Assembly: GCF_901709675.1 (NCBI RefSeq)
Contig: NC_051103.1
Location: 4,015,501-4,079,500 of the forward strand
Direction of reading: 5' to 3'
Source of the DNA: Syngnathus acus
Lineage: Eukaryota; Chordata; Actinopteri; Syngnathiformes; Syngnathidae
Length of the DNA: 64,000 bases
The notes under the pieces were generated by a model. It was given only the letters and a program-made list of their open reading frames with translations, did not search any database and was not told the DNA's origin. Positions 1 to 27,830 of this stretch are shown piece by piece. Numbering within the stretch: the first letter of the stretch is position 1; the number at the start of each line of letters is the position of its first letter. The position numbers and the translations under genes are program-made.

Positions 1-3000
1 CATCCACAATAAAAACTAGAACTATAAACTAAACAAACAATACAGAATTGATGTCACATCCTTAATTTATGTGTTAATCAAATGTGAGGTTTTGATGTCT
101 TGCCCACCCTGTTTTTATTTAAGTCATGCCCCGAGACAGTCAGGCTATGATAGAAGACAAACTGCCCCGCTTTTATGACTTGACATTTCATGCGATTGTC
201 GATATTGGCAGCGACAGAATATGCAAGCAATTTGGACGTCGTCAGAATCGCAACGTTGAGCTCCTTCCCCCTTCGGGGGGGATGACCTCACCGCTGTCAG
301 ACGAGGTATGGAACCAATTTAGGGGAGCTCCCCGGAATCACTCCGTGTGTTTGGCTCTGTCAAAACGAAGACATTTGGAGCCACATCCACTTCTCCTGCT
401 TGGAGACAACATGGGATTCGAACGAAAACTAGCGTAAAAAAAAAAACAGTCTGACTCACATCCAGGTACTGTTGCTGCGTGGGCGAGCTCATAAATGAGT
501 CAACCAAAGTTATTTGGATATAGGGACGGTTCGAGGGATGCATACGGTCATGCACAAACACACACGAGCACACAGAGAGTGGCTGCGGCCAGCTAGACCT
601 CTCTGGTCAGGAGTCGCTGCCAAGAGCGAGCCGAACAGTGGAACACTGGGAGTCTTGTGCCTGATTTTGGAGACTCGTGTCTCTCCCCCGACCTTGCTTC
701 AAAATATACTGCGGCTTCAAGGAACAGCACTCTCAGCAGTAGGGAGGCCAGGCACGGAAAATTTAGACGCAAGATCTAGGGGGGGGAGGGGTGTCGAGCT
801 GAAGTCGTTCTCATGCTCATTCACATCTGCGGCCGTGAGCATTTTTCTTAATGCTTTTAGCACGTTTACTGTAAAAAGAGCTGGAGCGAGACTACGTTGT
901 GGCAATAATGGGATCATAAAATTATACCAATCATGAATAAATTGTTAATCAAACGTTGACTTTGTCAGTAGAGATTTATTTGCCTCTTTTTTCTTAATTG
1001 CAGATGATACCAAAGGGTGCAACTGAGTGACACAGACGTTGACACCTCATAATAACACCTTGTCTTGCTAATAGTGAGTGTTATTGCTACACTAGCCTAT
1101 AATCTCTCACTTTTTTTTTTACGCTTTGGATGACGAAGAATAATCAAGCTGGCACAGAACTGTTCAATCCTCACGTTGCTGTCGTACGTATTACAACATA
1201 AATTTGCAGAAATGTCTAATTGATTAGATGTACTAACACGGCTTTACTTAGACGCCCGCCTCTAGCGAGAATCTATTTTGATTGAAATATTTTCATTACA
1301 AGAAAGCATCCAGTGGGTGTATTTCCAAGAAGCAAGGCTTTTGTATTAGCTTTAAGTTATTTGCCTGCAGCAGGTCTTTCCGGCTCAAAGTGAGAGAGCT
1401 ATAACTGAAAAATTCGAAGGTGTGTTGTCAGGTACATTTTTAGTACAATTTGAAAAATGGACTTGTGAAACATCTGTGCTCTGACAATATTGGACCTTGA
1501 ACTTATACGCAGCCACATATGAGGTAGAGTTCATATCAAAGTCAAACTTTTTTTCAATGCCCACAGTAAAAGAACTCTATTCGCCTTTCATCATTTTATT
1601 TGGGGGAGCACAAGCCGGCTTGACTTAACTGTACTGACTTGGATTTATATTGTACATATAGGACATTTTGTTCTGCCCCTTTGCACGAGCTAAGGCAATG
1701 CCCAAGGATGTTGAAACCCAACATGTTTTGTCTGCTAGCGCCCCGCGTTTACACCTCGCCGCACCTCGATACACCTCAGCACGCTTCATCGCAGAATGAC
1801 TTACGATGCACGGGCACGCCTGTGGGCGACAAGAAAAACGATGAGGGAAATTCACCTACGCCAAAACGGGCCCACGTTCAGAGTTAGGGGGGGGGGTGGC
1901 TGACAGAGGGGAGTGAGTGAGCGCTGAAGGGAAGGGAGGAAGAGAGGCAGGGTGTGGGAAGGGGGGGGGTGCTTCCTGTCGCCATTCCTGCCTGCCCATA
2001 TAGACAGACGGCAAAAGAGTGTGTATCTGAGTCTGACTGCAAGCCACATGACATTCTCTCTGCTTGCCTCTGCGCCGAGTGATGTGCTCCCTCCCCTCCT
2101 TCCAGTTCCTCCCTCCTTCCCTCCCACCCTCCTGCCCTTCAAAGCTTTGACATGTCATCTCCCACCACAAAAACAGAGGTGGGAAGACTCGCTGGCGCTA
2201 CCGCTGCCTCAGGGTGTCTGGCACTAAAGCTGCCTGCAAATACAAGCGAGGGAGAGGAGACAGAAAGGATGACAGAAGGAAGGAGGGATAAAGACAGAAG
2301 GAAAAAAATGGGACAAAGAAAAGGAGCAGCGAACACCACGGTGCACAATGAAGGAGACTCGTAAAAAGCCGGGTGTCAAAAGAGCTGTTAGAAGGATGGA
2401 GGGCTTTGAGATGCATCTGTTTTTTAATGTGACACTGCTGCAACCGCACTGTTGCCTCATGAGTCACACACGCAGACTTGCAGCAGCTGTTTACAAAAGG
2501 GGGGACTCAAAAGTCTGGATGAAACCTCCAGGGTCCACAACCACAAGAAACACAAAGATACCCATAAAGGTCGGACAAACCCAATGAATTGTATCCAGCT
2601 CAATGAGAGATGTTGGCAAGCCACAATCCTATACTGGAACTTATATTTGCAGCTTCTTATATGATTTTCCAAGACTGGTAAGAAGTATCTCGACCAGCAT
2701 CGTGGACAGCCAGCCACTGCTTATGAATAAATGATCCCAGGCCAAATGTTTGCAGCTCGGATGCCGCAAAATTTGCAGATTGACTTAAGGAGCAATTATG
2801 CACTTGGCTTCTGAGCCTCTGAGGCTTTGGGAATGAATTGCTGAGTGGCTCCTGGACAAAGTAAGCACATCTGACCAAAGTGGGCCTTACCATCCACTGA
2901 GGGTGTCAAGGAAGCCACAAGACACATACAAACAAGAACTTTGATAACCGGGACAAATTATTTAGCTATGAAGTAATTGGAGCTTGATAACAGCAAAGCA

Positions 3001-4533
3001 GGTTCCAGGAATGGTGTCACAAAATCGTGATGGGAACTGAAGCGGGACTAGCTCGACGTGTCATGATCCAAAAGAATGACATTTTAATTGAGCGAGATGC
3101 CAAAGCAGTAGTGGAACACGGATGAAGTATGAAGAATCATTTTAGTGGGTATGACCGCAAAGTCACAAGTTGACACACTGTGATTTGCTTGAAGTCAGCT
3201 GCTTTTCAAGCCACTGAGGGTGATCTGTTTGCTGATGGTATCGGCTCCAAAATGTTGACTGCTGAGGTCTGTGCATGTGACGTCGACACGTCTCTTTCGG
3301 CCTTTGGCCCAAGGATTCGAAAGACATTTCCATCATGGTGCATGCGGAGCCCGCAAGCCTGTCTGAGACGGGTTTGAGGAACCAAGTCAAAGCCAAAACG
3401 GAAAAGCTGTATTTCACTCAAACGAGAACACAGAGGAGCCATTTTTTTTTTATGCTGGGTCTTCTCAAGAGAGAAAAGCCACAGAAAAGTGCCACAGGGC
3501 ACAAAACGAGAAAAACAACTGAGGGAACAAGAGAGTTGGCGACACTACCATGATTTACGACATTATGTCAGCGAGGTTGTACCGCCTACCATTGTATGGA
3601 CGGAGTCTTCCTCACATCGTGTCTGTTCTGGTTTGGTGTGTCAAACTTCAACATCAAAACCGGTTCATCATCTCTTACAAACTTGCGCCTGTGACTCAAG
3701 ACATAAGGACACTCATCTTTAATATCATTTGTGTATATTTATTTCAAACTTTTTTTTCATTTGAAGCCTGACCGGAAGATGAGCACTTCAAATCTTTAGA
3801 GAGAAAAAAAAGGATTGAATCTGTGACACCACACCATCTGGAAACTCTTGAACTCGAGTTTTTTTTCTTTGTCAATATTATAGGAGGATATTTAATATTG
3901 TGTCTATTGACTGAACAGAATAACTTGCCAATTGGCAATTAGAATTCTGGTGAGTACCCAAAAATGACACAAAAGAAATTGACAGTTATAGGTATTGTAT
4001 TTGTTTTGGACAGACAGATATTTAGAAAAATTGTACATAACGAATACAATACCTATAACTGTCATTAAAGTAAGAATCTAGTCTTCCCTGAAAAAATAAA
4101 TTAAGTGAGGGTTCTTGGGTATGCGTGGGACAACACTACCACCTACTGGAAATGATGTTCATTGGTTTCAGGCACAAACACACTTTCTTGGGGTTTTTTG
4201 TAAATATATTCCGTAAGCAAATCCTACCATTACTCTTCGTTTGATATAATAGACATTAGATGAAGCACACAACCAGGCGAGAACTGTATCATTATAAAAT
4301 CCTGAGGTTGTTTTATTTGATTTTTTGTGCATTTCTTTTACAGTGGTACTTTCAGAATTTTAATTTGCAGCAAACCAAAAATTATATTCTTTCATTATTT
4401 GGCAGAAGAATTGGGACAAATCCTGCATTGATGGAAGGGAGCATGGAAACATGATTCACAACCAAAGTTTAGTCAGCTTCAAACCACAATGAACATTCTG
4501 AAGCTGGTCAATAATTGCTCCCTTGCAAACTCA
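1..4533. other. No recognisable gene; left intergenic region
   Basis: I see no protein of a known family here. Open frames on both strands are short (mostly under 100 codons), lack plausible splice partners and show no familiar motif. Around 1870-2360 both strands carry strong purine/pyrimidine asymmetry, with G runs near 1887-1897 and 1961-1970 followed by C/T-rich sequence at 2088-2140. That could be an upstream regulatory region or the untranslated part of a gene outside the window, but this is only a guess. A 14-bp perfect palindrome lies at 3925-3938. Confidence 0.5.
3980..4064. repeat. Palindromic hairpin, 22-bp perfect arms with 41-bp loop
   Basis: Positions 3980-4001 and 4043-4064 are perfect reverse complements; the left arm begins TGACAGTTATAGG and the right arm ends CCTATAACTGTCA. 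The 41-nt loop is AT-rich. The structure could be the remains of a small foldback DNA transposon or a transcribed hairpin. No target-site duplication is obvious directly outside the arms, so the class is not assigned. Confidence 0.6.
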
Positions 4534-4541
4534 GAGATTGT

Positions 4542-4835
4542 CAGAGGCGTAGCCAGGAATTTTTCCAGTAGGGGCGCACGCCCACAGGAAAAAAAAAAAA
4601 ATCGAACATCACCCACGCCGTTCGCTGATCGCTAAAACAACATCCGGGTCCGGGAGGCAAACGGTGAATGGATAACATCGCGCACATAGAATAGCGCAAG
4701 CACATTCGCGCAAGACCGAAAGAAAAAAACGGCATGAAAATGAAGAATCGAAAAAGCTCGATTTTTTTCAACCGGGGCGCAGGGAGTCCTAACCGGGGTG
4801 CCGCCCCGGCTCGCCCCGGCTTGGCTACGCCTCTG
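4542..4835. mobile_element. Non-autonomous hAT-type MITE (about 294 bp)
   Basis: The left end begins CAGAGGCGTAGCCA and the right end finishes with the exact reverse complement TGGCTACGCCTCTG, giving 14-bp terminal inverted repeats that start with CAGAG, as is usual for hAT elements. The element is flanked by a perfect 8-bp direct repeat GAGATTGT at 4534-4541 and 4836-4843, which is the target-site duplication length expected for hAT. The interior holds no transposase frame and ends in a GC-rich GCCCCGGC-containing segment. The intact duplication suggests a fairly young insertion. It lies just downstream of the kat7 3' end. Confidence 0.9.
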
Positions 4836-4843
4836 GAGATTGT

Positions 4844-4992
4844 AAACCTTTTAATTTGACTTAAATATATAGAAAGGGGAATTTGAAAAATAAAATAAAA
4901 AGAAAGATGCTCTGGCTCTATAGTGGCTCGAGGCTACTTGTGGCTGGTGAGGCTGAAGGTGAGTTTATTGAGTAGCCTGAGGATGCGCGTGC
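4844..4992 (-). terminator. kat7 3' flank with candidate poly(A) signal
   Basis: On the minus strand an AATAAA (TTTATT at 4964-4969 on the plus strand) lies about 25 nt beyond the kat7 stop codon. It would give a very short 3' UTR, so a more distal site is possible, although the hAT insertion begins only about 160 bp downstream of the stop. Confidence 0.35.
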
Positions 4993-8899
<3,907 letters not shown>

Positions 8900-9435
8900 T
8901 TTCAGCTCAAGAATGATTCGCTCAGACAAGTGTTCGAAGAAATTGGCACTGTTCCGTTAAATTAAACGCAGTCAACGGAACGTCTACGGGATAAGTTTAG
9001 TCAGTGTAGTCTGATTCTGCCACTACACTGCCCAAACAGACTCGAGAAAATTTACCTAGCGGCTAGCAGGTGGCTACTTCCTGTTTTACTCTTCTTCTGT
9101 TGTGTTTGTTAGCTGTTCGCAAAATACCTTGAAGCGCATTGTCGCCGCCTAGCGGACTGGAGTATACACCCGTGACCATTTTTCATTTCATTCATTTCAG
9201 TTTTATAATTATAAATCTCTTTTATAATCATAATCATATTCCAGAAACTGCATGTTTCTTCCAGAAATCCATTGGATGACCTTAAAAGGTAGTGGGATAC
9301 CACCTCCCCCAACAGCTTCTCCCTGCTACTATAAATAGCATCTTCCAGGCCTTTCTCCTGCATTTGAGGAACCAACTTGGAAGAGTGAGCATTACTCAGA
9401 AGTTTTTCTGTTGTGAGTTTGTCCAAAGCTTTGCA
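8900..9435. promoter_or_regulatory. Shared head-to-head promoter region of kat7 and ptges3l
   Basis: Only 536 bp separate the start codons of two divergently transcribed genes, so both promoters and 5' leaders must lie here or in upstream untranslated exons. An ETS-type site (ACTTCCTG, i.e. CAGGAAGT on the minus strand) is at 9076-9083. No clear TATA box is assigned. Confidence 0.55.
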
Positions 9436-10399
9436 ATGAACAAACCTAAAATTGTTAGACCAGAGGAGAGGTAAGCGATGGCTTGTTCTGTTTTATTGAT
9501 CTGAAAATAACTGTTTTCTTCTATTTTCCAACAGTCAGCCAGCACATGCGGTGTGGTTTGACAGGAAAAAATATGTCACGATCAATTTCAAGGTGCAGAA
9601 ACCTAAAGATGTCCAAGTAGACATCCAGACAGACAAAATGACTTTGTGGTGAGTTTAAAAAGTTCACCCATTGTGTCATTGTTTGGACTGTGTGTGTGCA
9701 CATTGTATTGTTGGATTAAGATGCCTGGTTTTCTTTTTTCCAACAGCTGCAAGAATGACACAGATGATGTGATTTACAATGAACTCCACTTCTATGAAAA
9801 AGTCCAAATCCATGTCAGTATCCCATTATATTAAATAAATCCTAATCTGCTTGTTGCAAATTGATATGTTTATTTATTTTTGTATTTCTTCGAAGGACTC
9901 TAGGGAAAGAGTCTATGATCGCAGCATCAATGTCTTGTTAAGGAAAATAAAGCCTGATTATGCATGGCCTCGTCTTCAGAAGGATCCAGAAAAGGTATTT
10001 TAATTGATTTTACTTTTAGACTGATGTTTGCATTTACAGTAAAGATGCCTTTCTTCCTTGCGCAGCCCAGTTGGATTGCTGTGGACTTTGATAACTGGAG
10101 GGATTGGGAGAATGAAGAAGATGATGGAAGGGAAGAATATGAAAAATACGTAGATGTAAGTAGACTCATTTCGATGTATTTCTCAAAGCCTCAGATTTTT
10201 GAAAATACTTTTTCCCCACCAGATGATCCAGGACATGGCCAGCACTAATAAAGGAGCAGCACCAGACATGGGGGATCTTAGTGATGTAAGTCTAGTTTGA
10301 TGCAAATATAAAATTTCTGAATTTAAGAATACAGTATCCTATTATATAGGGATAATATATTGATCATTGATCGTTTCACTTGCGGCACAGTCTGACTGA
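9436..10399 (+). CDS. ptges3l: p23-like co-chaperone PTGES3L (CS domain)
   Basis: This is a small p23/CS-domain protein of the prostaglandin-E-synthase-3/HSP90 co-chaperone family. Seven coding exons join in frame: 9436-9470, 9535-9648, 9747-9813, 9896-9994, 10066-10155, 10223-10285 and 10391-10399. The product starts MNKPKIVRPEE, then has the CS core (AVWFDRKKYVTINF, LCCKNDTDDVIYNELHFYEKV, DRSINVLLRKI) and the p23 signature SWIAVDFDNWRDWEN, followed by an acidic tail ending LSDSD. The next gene on the same strand is aarsd1, the same arrangement as human PTGES3L-AARSD1, which favours ptges3l over ptges3. The N-terminus has about ten residues before the usual CS start. Read-through transcripts with aarsd1 are known in human but are not shown by this sequence. 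Confidence 0.88.
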
Positions 10400-10998
10400 C
10401 ATGGCCTACGATGCGTCGGAAACCGAACTTCTGAGTTGATTCATCATCATCATACAAACAATAACACTATGAAATGCTTGTGAGTCTGTGAACAATTTAC
10501 AAATATGAAATTCCAGTGTTATATATTCATTGGTTGTGTTTTTAACATGTAGTATATCATTGTCAATTGTAATTGTGTTTTTAAACTGTTCATGTAATTT
10601 TTAAGTAATTATTTTCTTCAATGTATGAAGTACTAATAAATCATTGTCAATTTAAATAAAAACATGTCATGGTGTGAGAGTTTTTATGAAATACCCTGTT
10701 ATTTGTGGTTTAGTTCTGATAAATGTTTTATTTACCTGTAGGAGCATGGAAACGGCAGATTCTTAAAAAATACATTCATATTAGGAAACACACTTTCCAT
10801 TGAAATGTGTTCAATCTAAAATAATTTATTTTGCTTTGATAATGTAATTATATTCCCCCTTTGCCAGAATCAAAGAATCGCTTTTATTAACTTTGACCTT
10901 CCCGCTACCCGTACAAAAATGTCACCAACCTAGCTTCACACTCACTGTCATCTTTTCGTGTCTTATCATTTACTGTTTTTCTCCAAAGATAAGTCAAT
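10400..10998 (+). other. ptges3l 3' UTR and gap to aarsd1
   Basis: The region is AT-rich and non-coding. Candidate poly(A) signals AATAAA occur at 10635-10640 and 10655-10660. About 340 bp remain for the aarsd1 promoter before its start codon; nothing else is recognisable. Confidence 0.6.
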
Positions 10999-13260
10999 AT
11001 GGCTTTCCAGTGTCAGAGGGACTGCTACATGAAAGAGGTAAGAACAAGCCTGAGGTGATATGTTAACGCTTTATTGCTTAAAATAATAACACTAACACTA
11101 TTTCCTATGCATAAACGGTTAGCACCGTTGCTAGCTTAGTGATAGCATTGTATTGTAATAATATTATTACAGTTGGGACGGAGTTTTTGTTTTCTTTTTG
11201 TAAAAAGTACAGATACGTAGAAAATAAACTTTTTTTTTATTTTACTTCCCAGCACTGCACACGACAATATTAGATTATTATATTATTATTATATTGCAGG
11301 TCCAGATTTGAATTGATGTTTTTCATTTAGTTTGTCACAACTGTAGCTTCCTGCTCCCCATCGGAGCTCAAACGGGAAATCGGTGGAAAGAAAGAAAACG
11401 TGAGTGGATTCACTGTGAAGCTGCAAGATACCATCTTATTTCCTGAGGGAGGCGGCCAGGTATGTATGATTTTGGATACCCGAAGACATGACAGCTTAAA
11501 GCAATATTTTTATTGTACTTTTATCTCTTCCTCCACCAGCCAGATGACTATGGGCTGATAACGGACATCCCTGTTTTGAGGGTGACCAGACAAGGACAAG
11601 ATGCCGCTCACTTTGTGACCTCGCCCCTGGAGGTGGGTCAGGAGGTGCAAGTGATGGTAGACTGGGAGAGGAGGTTTGACCACATGCAACAACACTCAGG
11701 TGCGCCTCCCAAAAACTCTCCCAGAGTACTATTCACACTAAAGCATTTTCTTATTCTTTTAGGACAACATCTCATCTCAGCCTTGGCAGAAACCATGTTT
11801 GGCTACATGACCACATCTTGGTATATTCACAAAACGTTATTGTAATGCTGCATGTATACAATTTCGCTGTACTCGCCCACATCTTTGTTATTAGGGAGCT
11901 GGGGCGTCAGAGAAGCAACATTGAACTGAACACTCCGGTTGTTCAAGCAGCCCAAATCCGAGCGCTGGAGGAAGCTGCCAATGAGAAGATCAGAGCTCAC
12001 ATCCCAGTCAATGTTAAGCTACTTTATAAAGACAGCCCTGAAATGGAAAAGGTCAGTGCTAAATTGACTATTTTGTGTGTGTGTGTGTGTGTGTGTGTTG
12101 AAGCCAGTGAGTACTTATGCGCTACGTGCAGGTGAGGACTCAAGGACTCCCGGACGACCACACGTGGCCAATTCGAGTAGTTGACATCGAGGGAGTCGAC
12201 GCCAACATGTGTTGCGGAACGCACGTGTCCAACCTCAGTCACTTGCAGGTACATGAAAACACTTGGAAATATTCAATTTTAGACGTCGTTAGCGTCATTT
12301 CAAGGGGATGATTTTTTTTTAGGTAATTAAACTCCTGGGGACAGAGAAAGGGAAGAAAAACAAAACCAATTTGATATTCTTGGTGGGAAATAGGGTGCTG
12401 AAATATGCTGAGAAAAGCTACAGCACCGAGCGCTCTTTGGTGGCTCTTCTCAAGTAAGCTGCATGTTAAAATTTTATTGTGTTAAATTTAAAGAATAAAA
12501 TATTTGTATTTACTTCTCATCAACAGAACTGGCCCTGATGAACACGTTGACGCTGTGGACAAGTTGCAGAAGTCACTGAAGCTTGTGCAGAAAGTGAGCC
12601 AATATTTATTGCTTTTTATCCTTGGACGTTTTTGTAAAATTGTTTATTTTCCTTGTAGACCAACTTGAGCTTACTTCGGGACATGGCCATCATCGTCACT
12701 CACAATTTTAAGAATGACCCGCACAGAGGGAATTTCTTCACTTTGCACAAGTAAGAGGTGCTAATTTTCCACATTAGCGAGTGTTGTTTACAAAATGGCG
12801 TCCTCACTCACCCACAGAAAAGAAGGCGATAATGAGTTCATGAACATCATTGCCAATGAAATAGACACTCAGGTAAGAATGCAAAACGTATTTTTTTGGT
12901 ATTAAATAATCAATTAATATTCTCTCGACTATTCTCAGGAAACTTTGGTTTTCCTGACTGTAGGAGAGGAAAAGGGACCAGGTTTGTTTCTGCTGGCTGG
13001 ACCCAGCGAGCAAGTGGCACAAATGGGACCACGGTACGGGGGAAGCAAAAAAAAAAAAAAAAAAAAAAAATCCTACAGATTATACAATATGATATTTTAT
13101 CCATCTTTTTCCTCTGCCCAGGTTGTTGGAGCTGCTTCAAGGGAAGGGAGCCGGAAAAAATGGCCGTTTCCAAGGCAAAGCCAACAGCCTGGCCCGAAGA
13201 GCCGAGGCGGAAGCTTTATTGCAACAACACTGCAAGCAGCAGAACTCACAAGAAGAATAA
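10999..13260 (+). CDS. aarsd1: Alanyl-tRNA editing protein AARSD1 (AlaX family)
   Basis: AARSD1 is a stand-alone trans-editing factor that removes serine from mischarged tRNA-Ala. Twelve coding exons can be joined; the first are 10999-11037, 11331-11459, 11540-11699, 11763-11820, 11895-12051 and 12132-12248, and the last ends at 13260. The product begins MAFQCQRDCYMKE, matching the human N-terminus. It carries the zinc ligands of the editing site: HxxxH in FDHMQQHSGQH (split by an intron) and CxxxH in NMCCGTHVSNL. The C-terminus has LFLLAGP and a Gly/Lys-rich segment before QQNSQEE. The frame is intact. A (GT)n microsatellite lies in the intron before the CCGTH exon. The stop TAA is part of an AATAAA poly(A) signal. 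The downstream neighbour, the ferlin gene, is convergent. Confidence 0.95.
12074..12098. repeat. (GT)n microsatellite
   Basis: An uninterrupted GT dinucleotide run of about 25 bp lies in an aarsd1 intron. Confidence 0.95.
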
Positions 13261-13261
13261 A
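13256..13261 (+). terminator. aarsd1 poly(A) signal AATAAA overlapping the stop codon
   Basis: The last codons read GAA GAA TAA followed by A, so AATAAA at 13256-13261 contains the stop codon. No other AATAAA is seen on the plus strand before the convergent gene. If used, the 3' UTR is only about 15-30 nt. Confidence 0.6.
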
Positions 13262-13647
13262 TCCAATTTAATCGTTTATTTACAACAGTAATACAAAGAA
13301 AACATTTGCGGCAATATGTAAAAATTTAGTTTGTAGCTGATTAAGCTAGTAGCACAATGTTGTCAGATGTTCAATGTAATTCTTTTAAATATTTCTAATT
13401 TAAAACATTTGAACTGTGATTTTTTTTTTTCTTTTAAATTGAACCAATTGAGTGAAGCCACTGTTAATGTGGGGAAAAGTCAATCACCTTTATGTGTGTA
13501 GCAGAATATTGAAAGAGTGCAAAACAAGCAAGTGTCCCTTCCCATTCACACCTTTTATAAAAAGAAAAAGAAAAAAAAAACGTCACTGCATTTTGATCCT
13601 TTTGACGTTCTCGTCATCCTTTACAGGTCGAGTGCACCTCATCCGCT
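13262..13647. other. Tail-to-tail gap between aarsd1 and the ferlin gene
   Basis: The gap holds the ferlin 3' UTR. A minus-strand AATAAA (plus-strand TTTATT at 13275-13280) sits about 370 nt beyond the ferlin stop, within 20 bp of the aarsd1 signal, so the two transcripts probably end nearly back to back or overlap. Confidence 0.55.
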
Positions 13648-26265
<12,618 letters not shown>

Positions 26266-26863
26266 GATGATCCAGTTTGACAAAAAGAAAAGGAAAGGGG
26301 AGGAGAAAAAAATCCTGCAAAGGTTGTTTAATGAGTGAAATTTTCAATCCCTTGAAAAATGATCAACCCTGGCATCTTCGCAGACGCGTCCGGGACGCAG
26401 ACAAAAGTTGATTTTTAAGTGCAACGTTAGGAAGTGGAAATGAGGGCGGATCACGGGCGTGTAATTATCATGAGTGGCGAGAGACAAATCGTGTGCAGCT
26501 GCTGCCATCCTGCGAGGTATTGACATCAAATTTAATTTAAACTAGCAGATAAATAACCCTTTTAAATCAACCATTAATTTTGGAAAGGTGACTTTAACCA
26601 CCACAAAACAAAAATTAACTACAAACCTTCACTTTACCTCGATTTAGCAAATATGTTGTAATTTAGCACCATCTAACGGCCATAGAAATTCAATACCATC
26701 TCTTTTTTGTATATCATTGAAAAATGTGTTTAAAAAAACAATCGGCGCAAAAGGTGGATATTTAATAAAAAGACGTGCGATAAATAAATATAAATGTACA
26801 TACGGAAATATTTTTTATTGATAAAAATATTGTACCTTCTATCCATCTCCATATCATTTTATT

Positions 26864-26926
26864 AATTTAATTTAATTTAATTTAATTTAATTTTAATTTA
26901 ATTTAAATTAATTTAATTTAATTTAA
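26864..26926. repeat. (TTTAA)n pentanucleotide array
   Basis: About 62 bp of TTTAA units with two small interruptions. Its unit is the reverse complement of the array at 27153-27239. Confidence 0.95.
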
Positions 26927-26957
26927 GCATGTGATTCTGACTAACCACAAAAGGGCG

Positions 26958-27030
26958 TTTTATTTTATTTTATTTTATTTTATTTTATTTTATTTTATTT
27001 TATTTTATTTTATTTTATTTTATTTTATTT
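26958..27030. repeat. (TTTTA)n pentanucleotide array
   Basis: About 73 bp (14-15 units) of nearly perfect TTTTA repeat lying between the two complementary arrays. Confidence 0.97.
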
Positions 27031-27152
27031 CATACTGCAGTAAGTCAATATGTAGAAAAAATATTGGGCACTTTAGGAGGTGGGCGGTTGTTTTGAATTG
27101 CTTTATCGTCATCTAGTGGTTTGAATCTAAAGTGCATGCCTAAAACGTTGCC

Positions 27153-27239
27153 ATTAAATTAAATTAAATTAAATTAAATTAAATTAAATTAAATTAAATT
27201 AAATTAAATTAAATTAAATTAAATTAAATTAAATTAAAT
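27153..27239. repeat. (TTAAA)n pentanucleotide array
   Basis: About 87 bp (17 units) of perfect repeat; with 26864-26926 it forms an inverted pair of arrays. Confidence 0.97.
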
Positions 27240-27499
27240 ATATTACTTTATACTATATTAATTTATATATTTTATATTATATTAGTCAATATTATATTTT
27301 ATATTGTTATCTAATGTATTATATTATATTCAATTATATTATATTATATTATGAAAATTATTTTTTATTATTGTATTATTATATTATACTATATAAAAGA
27401 TTTAAAAAATAAAAAATTCTTTTATCATTATTACATCATATTTTATATATTAGATTATAATTATAGTATAATTGTATTATTTCTATTTATATTTAATCA

Positions 27500-27602
27500 T
27501 AGTATAATTATATTATTTCTATTTCTATTTCTATGTATATTTCTATGTATATTTATATGTATATTTATATGTATATGTATATTTATATTTATATTTATAT
27601 TT
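27500..27602. repeat. Degenerate (TATTTA/TATGTA)n hexamer-like array
   Basis: Imperfect units such as TATTTC, TATGTA and TATTTA are in tandem. A related short array is at 27795-27830. Confidence 0.85.
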
Positions 27603-27794
27603 GACGGTTAAAGCATGCGCTTCAGACTTCAGACCACAAGAGGGCGACACTACAATTGAAAACAGCCTCTCACCATCAAATCCACATGGTTTTTTTTCAG
27701 TCCAGTGTTTTCCTTGTATGTGTATTTTTGCCCCGCATTATCGCTTTTAAGAGCGCTGAGAAGTTTACAATACTCCATCGGCTATATCGGTTAT

Positions 27795-27830
27795 GTATAT
27801 TTATATTTATATTTATATTTATATTTATTA
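27795..27830. repeat. (TTTATA)n hexanucleotide array
   Basis: About six units of a TATTTA-type hexamer, the same family as the degenerate array at 27500-27602. Confidence 0.85.

Noticed and set aside
400-435. GGGATTCGAACG, similar to a reverse tRNA T-arm
   Set aside because: No acceptor stem, D-arm or anticodon arm can be built around it; chance match.
1-4500. Possible undescribed gene system in the left gene-free region
   Set aside because: Short frames on both strands have no coherent exon chain, no shared motif and no neighbour logic; nothing supports a coding system.
26931-27611. Phe/Ile/Tyr-rich open frames (61 and 86 codons)
   Set aside because: Pure translation of AT-rich microsatellites without start context, splice sites or family resemblance.
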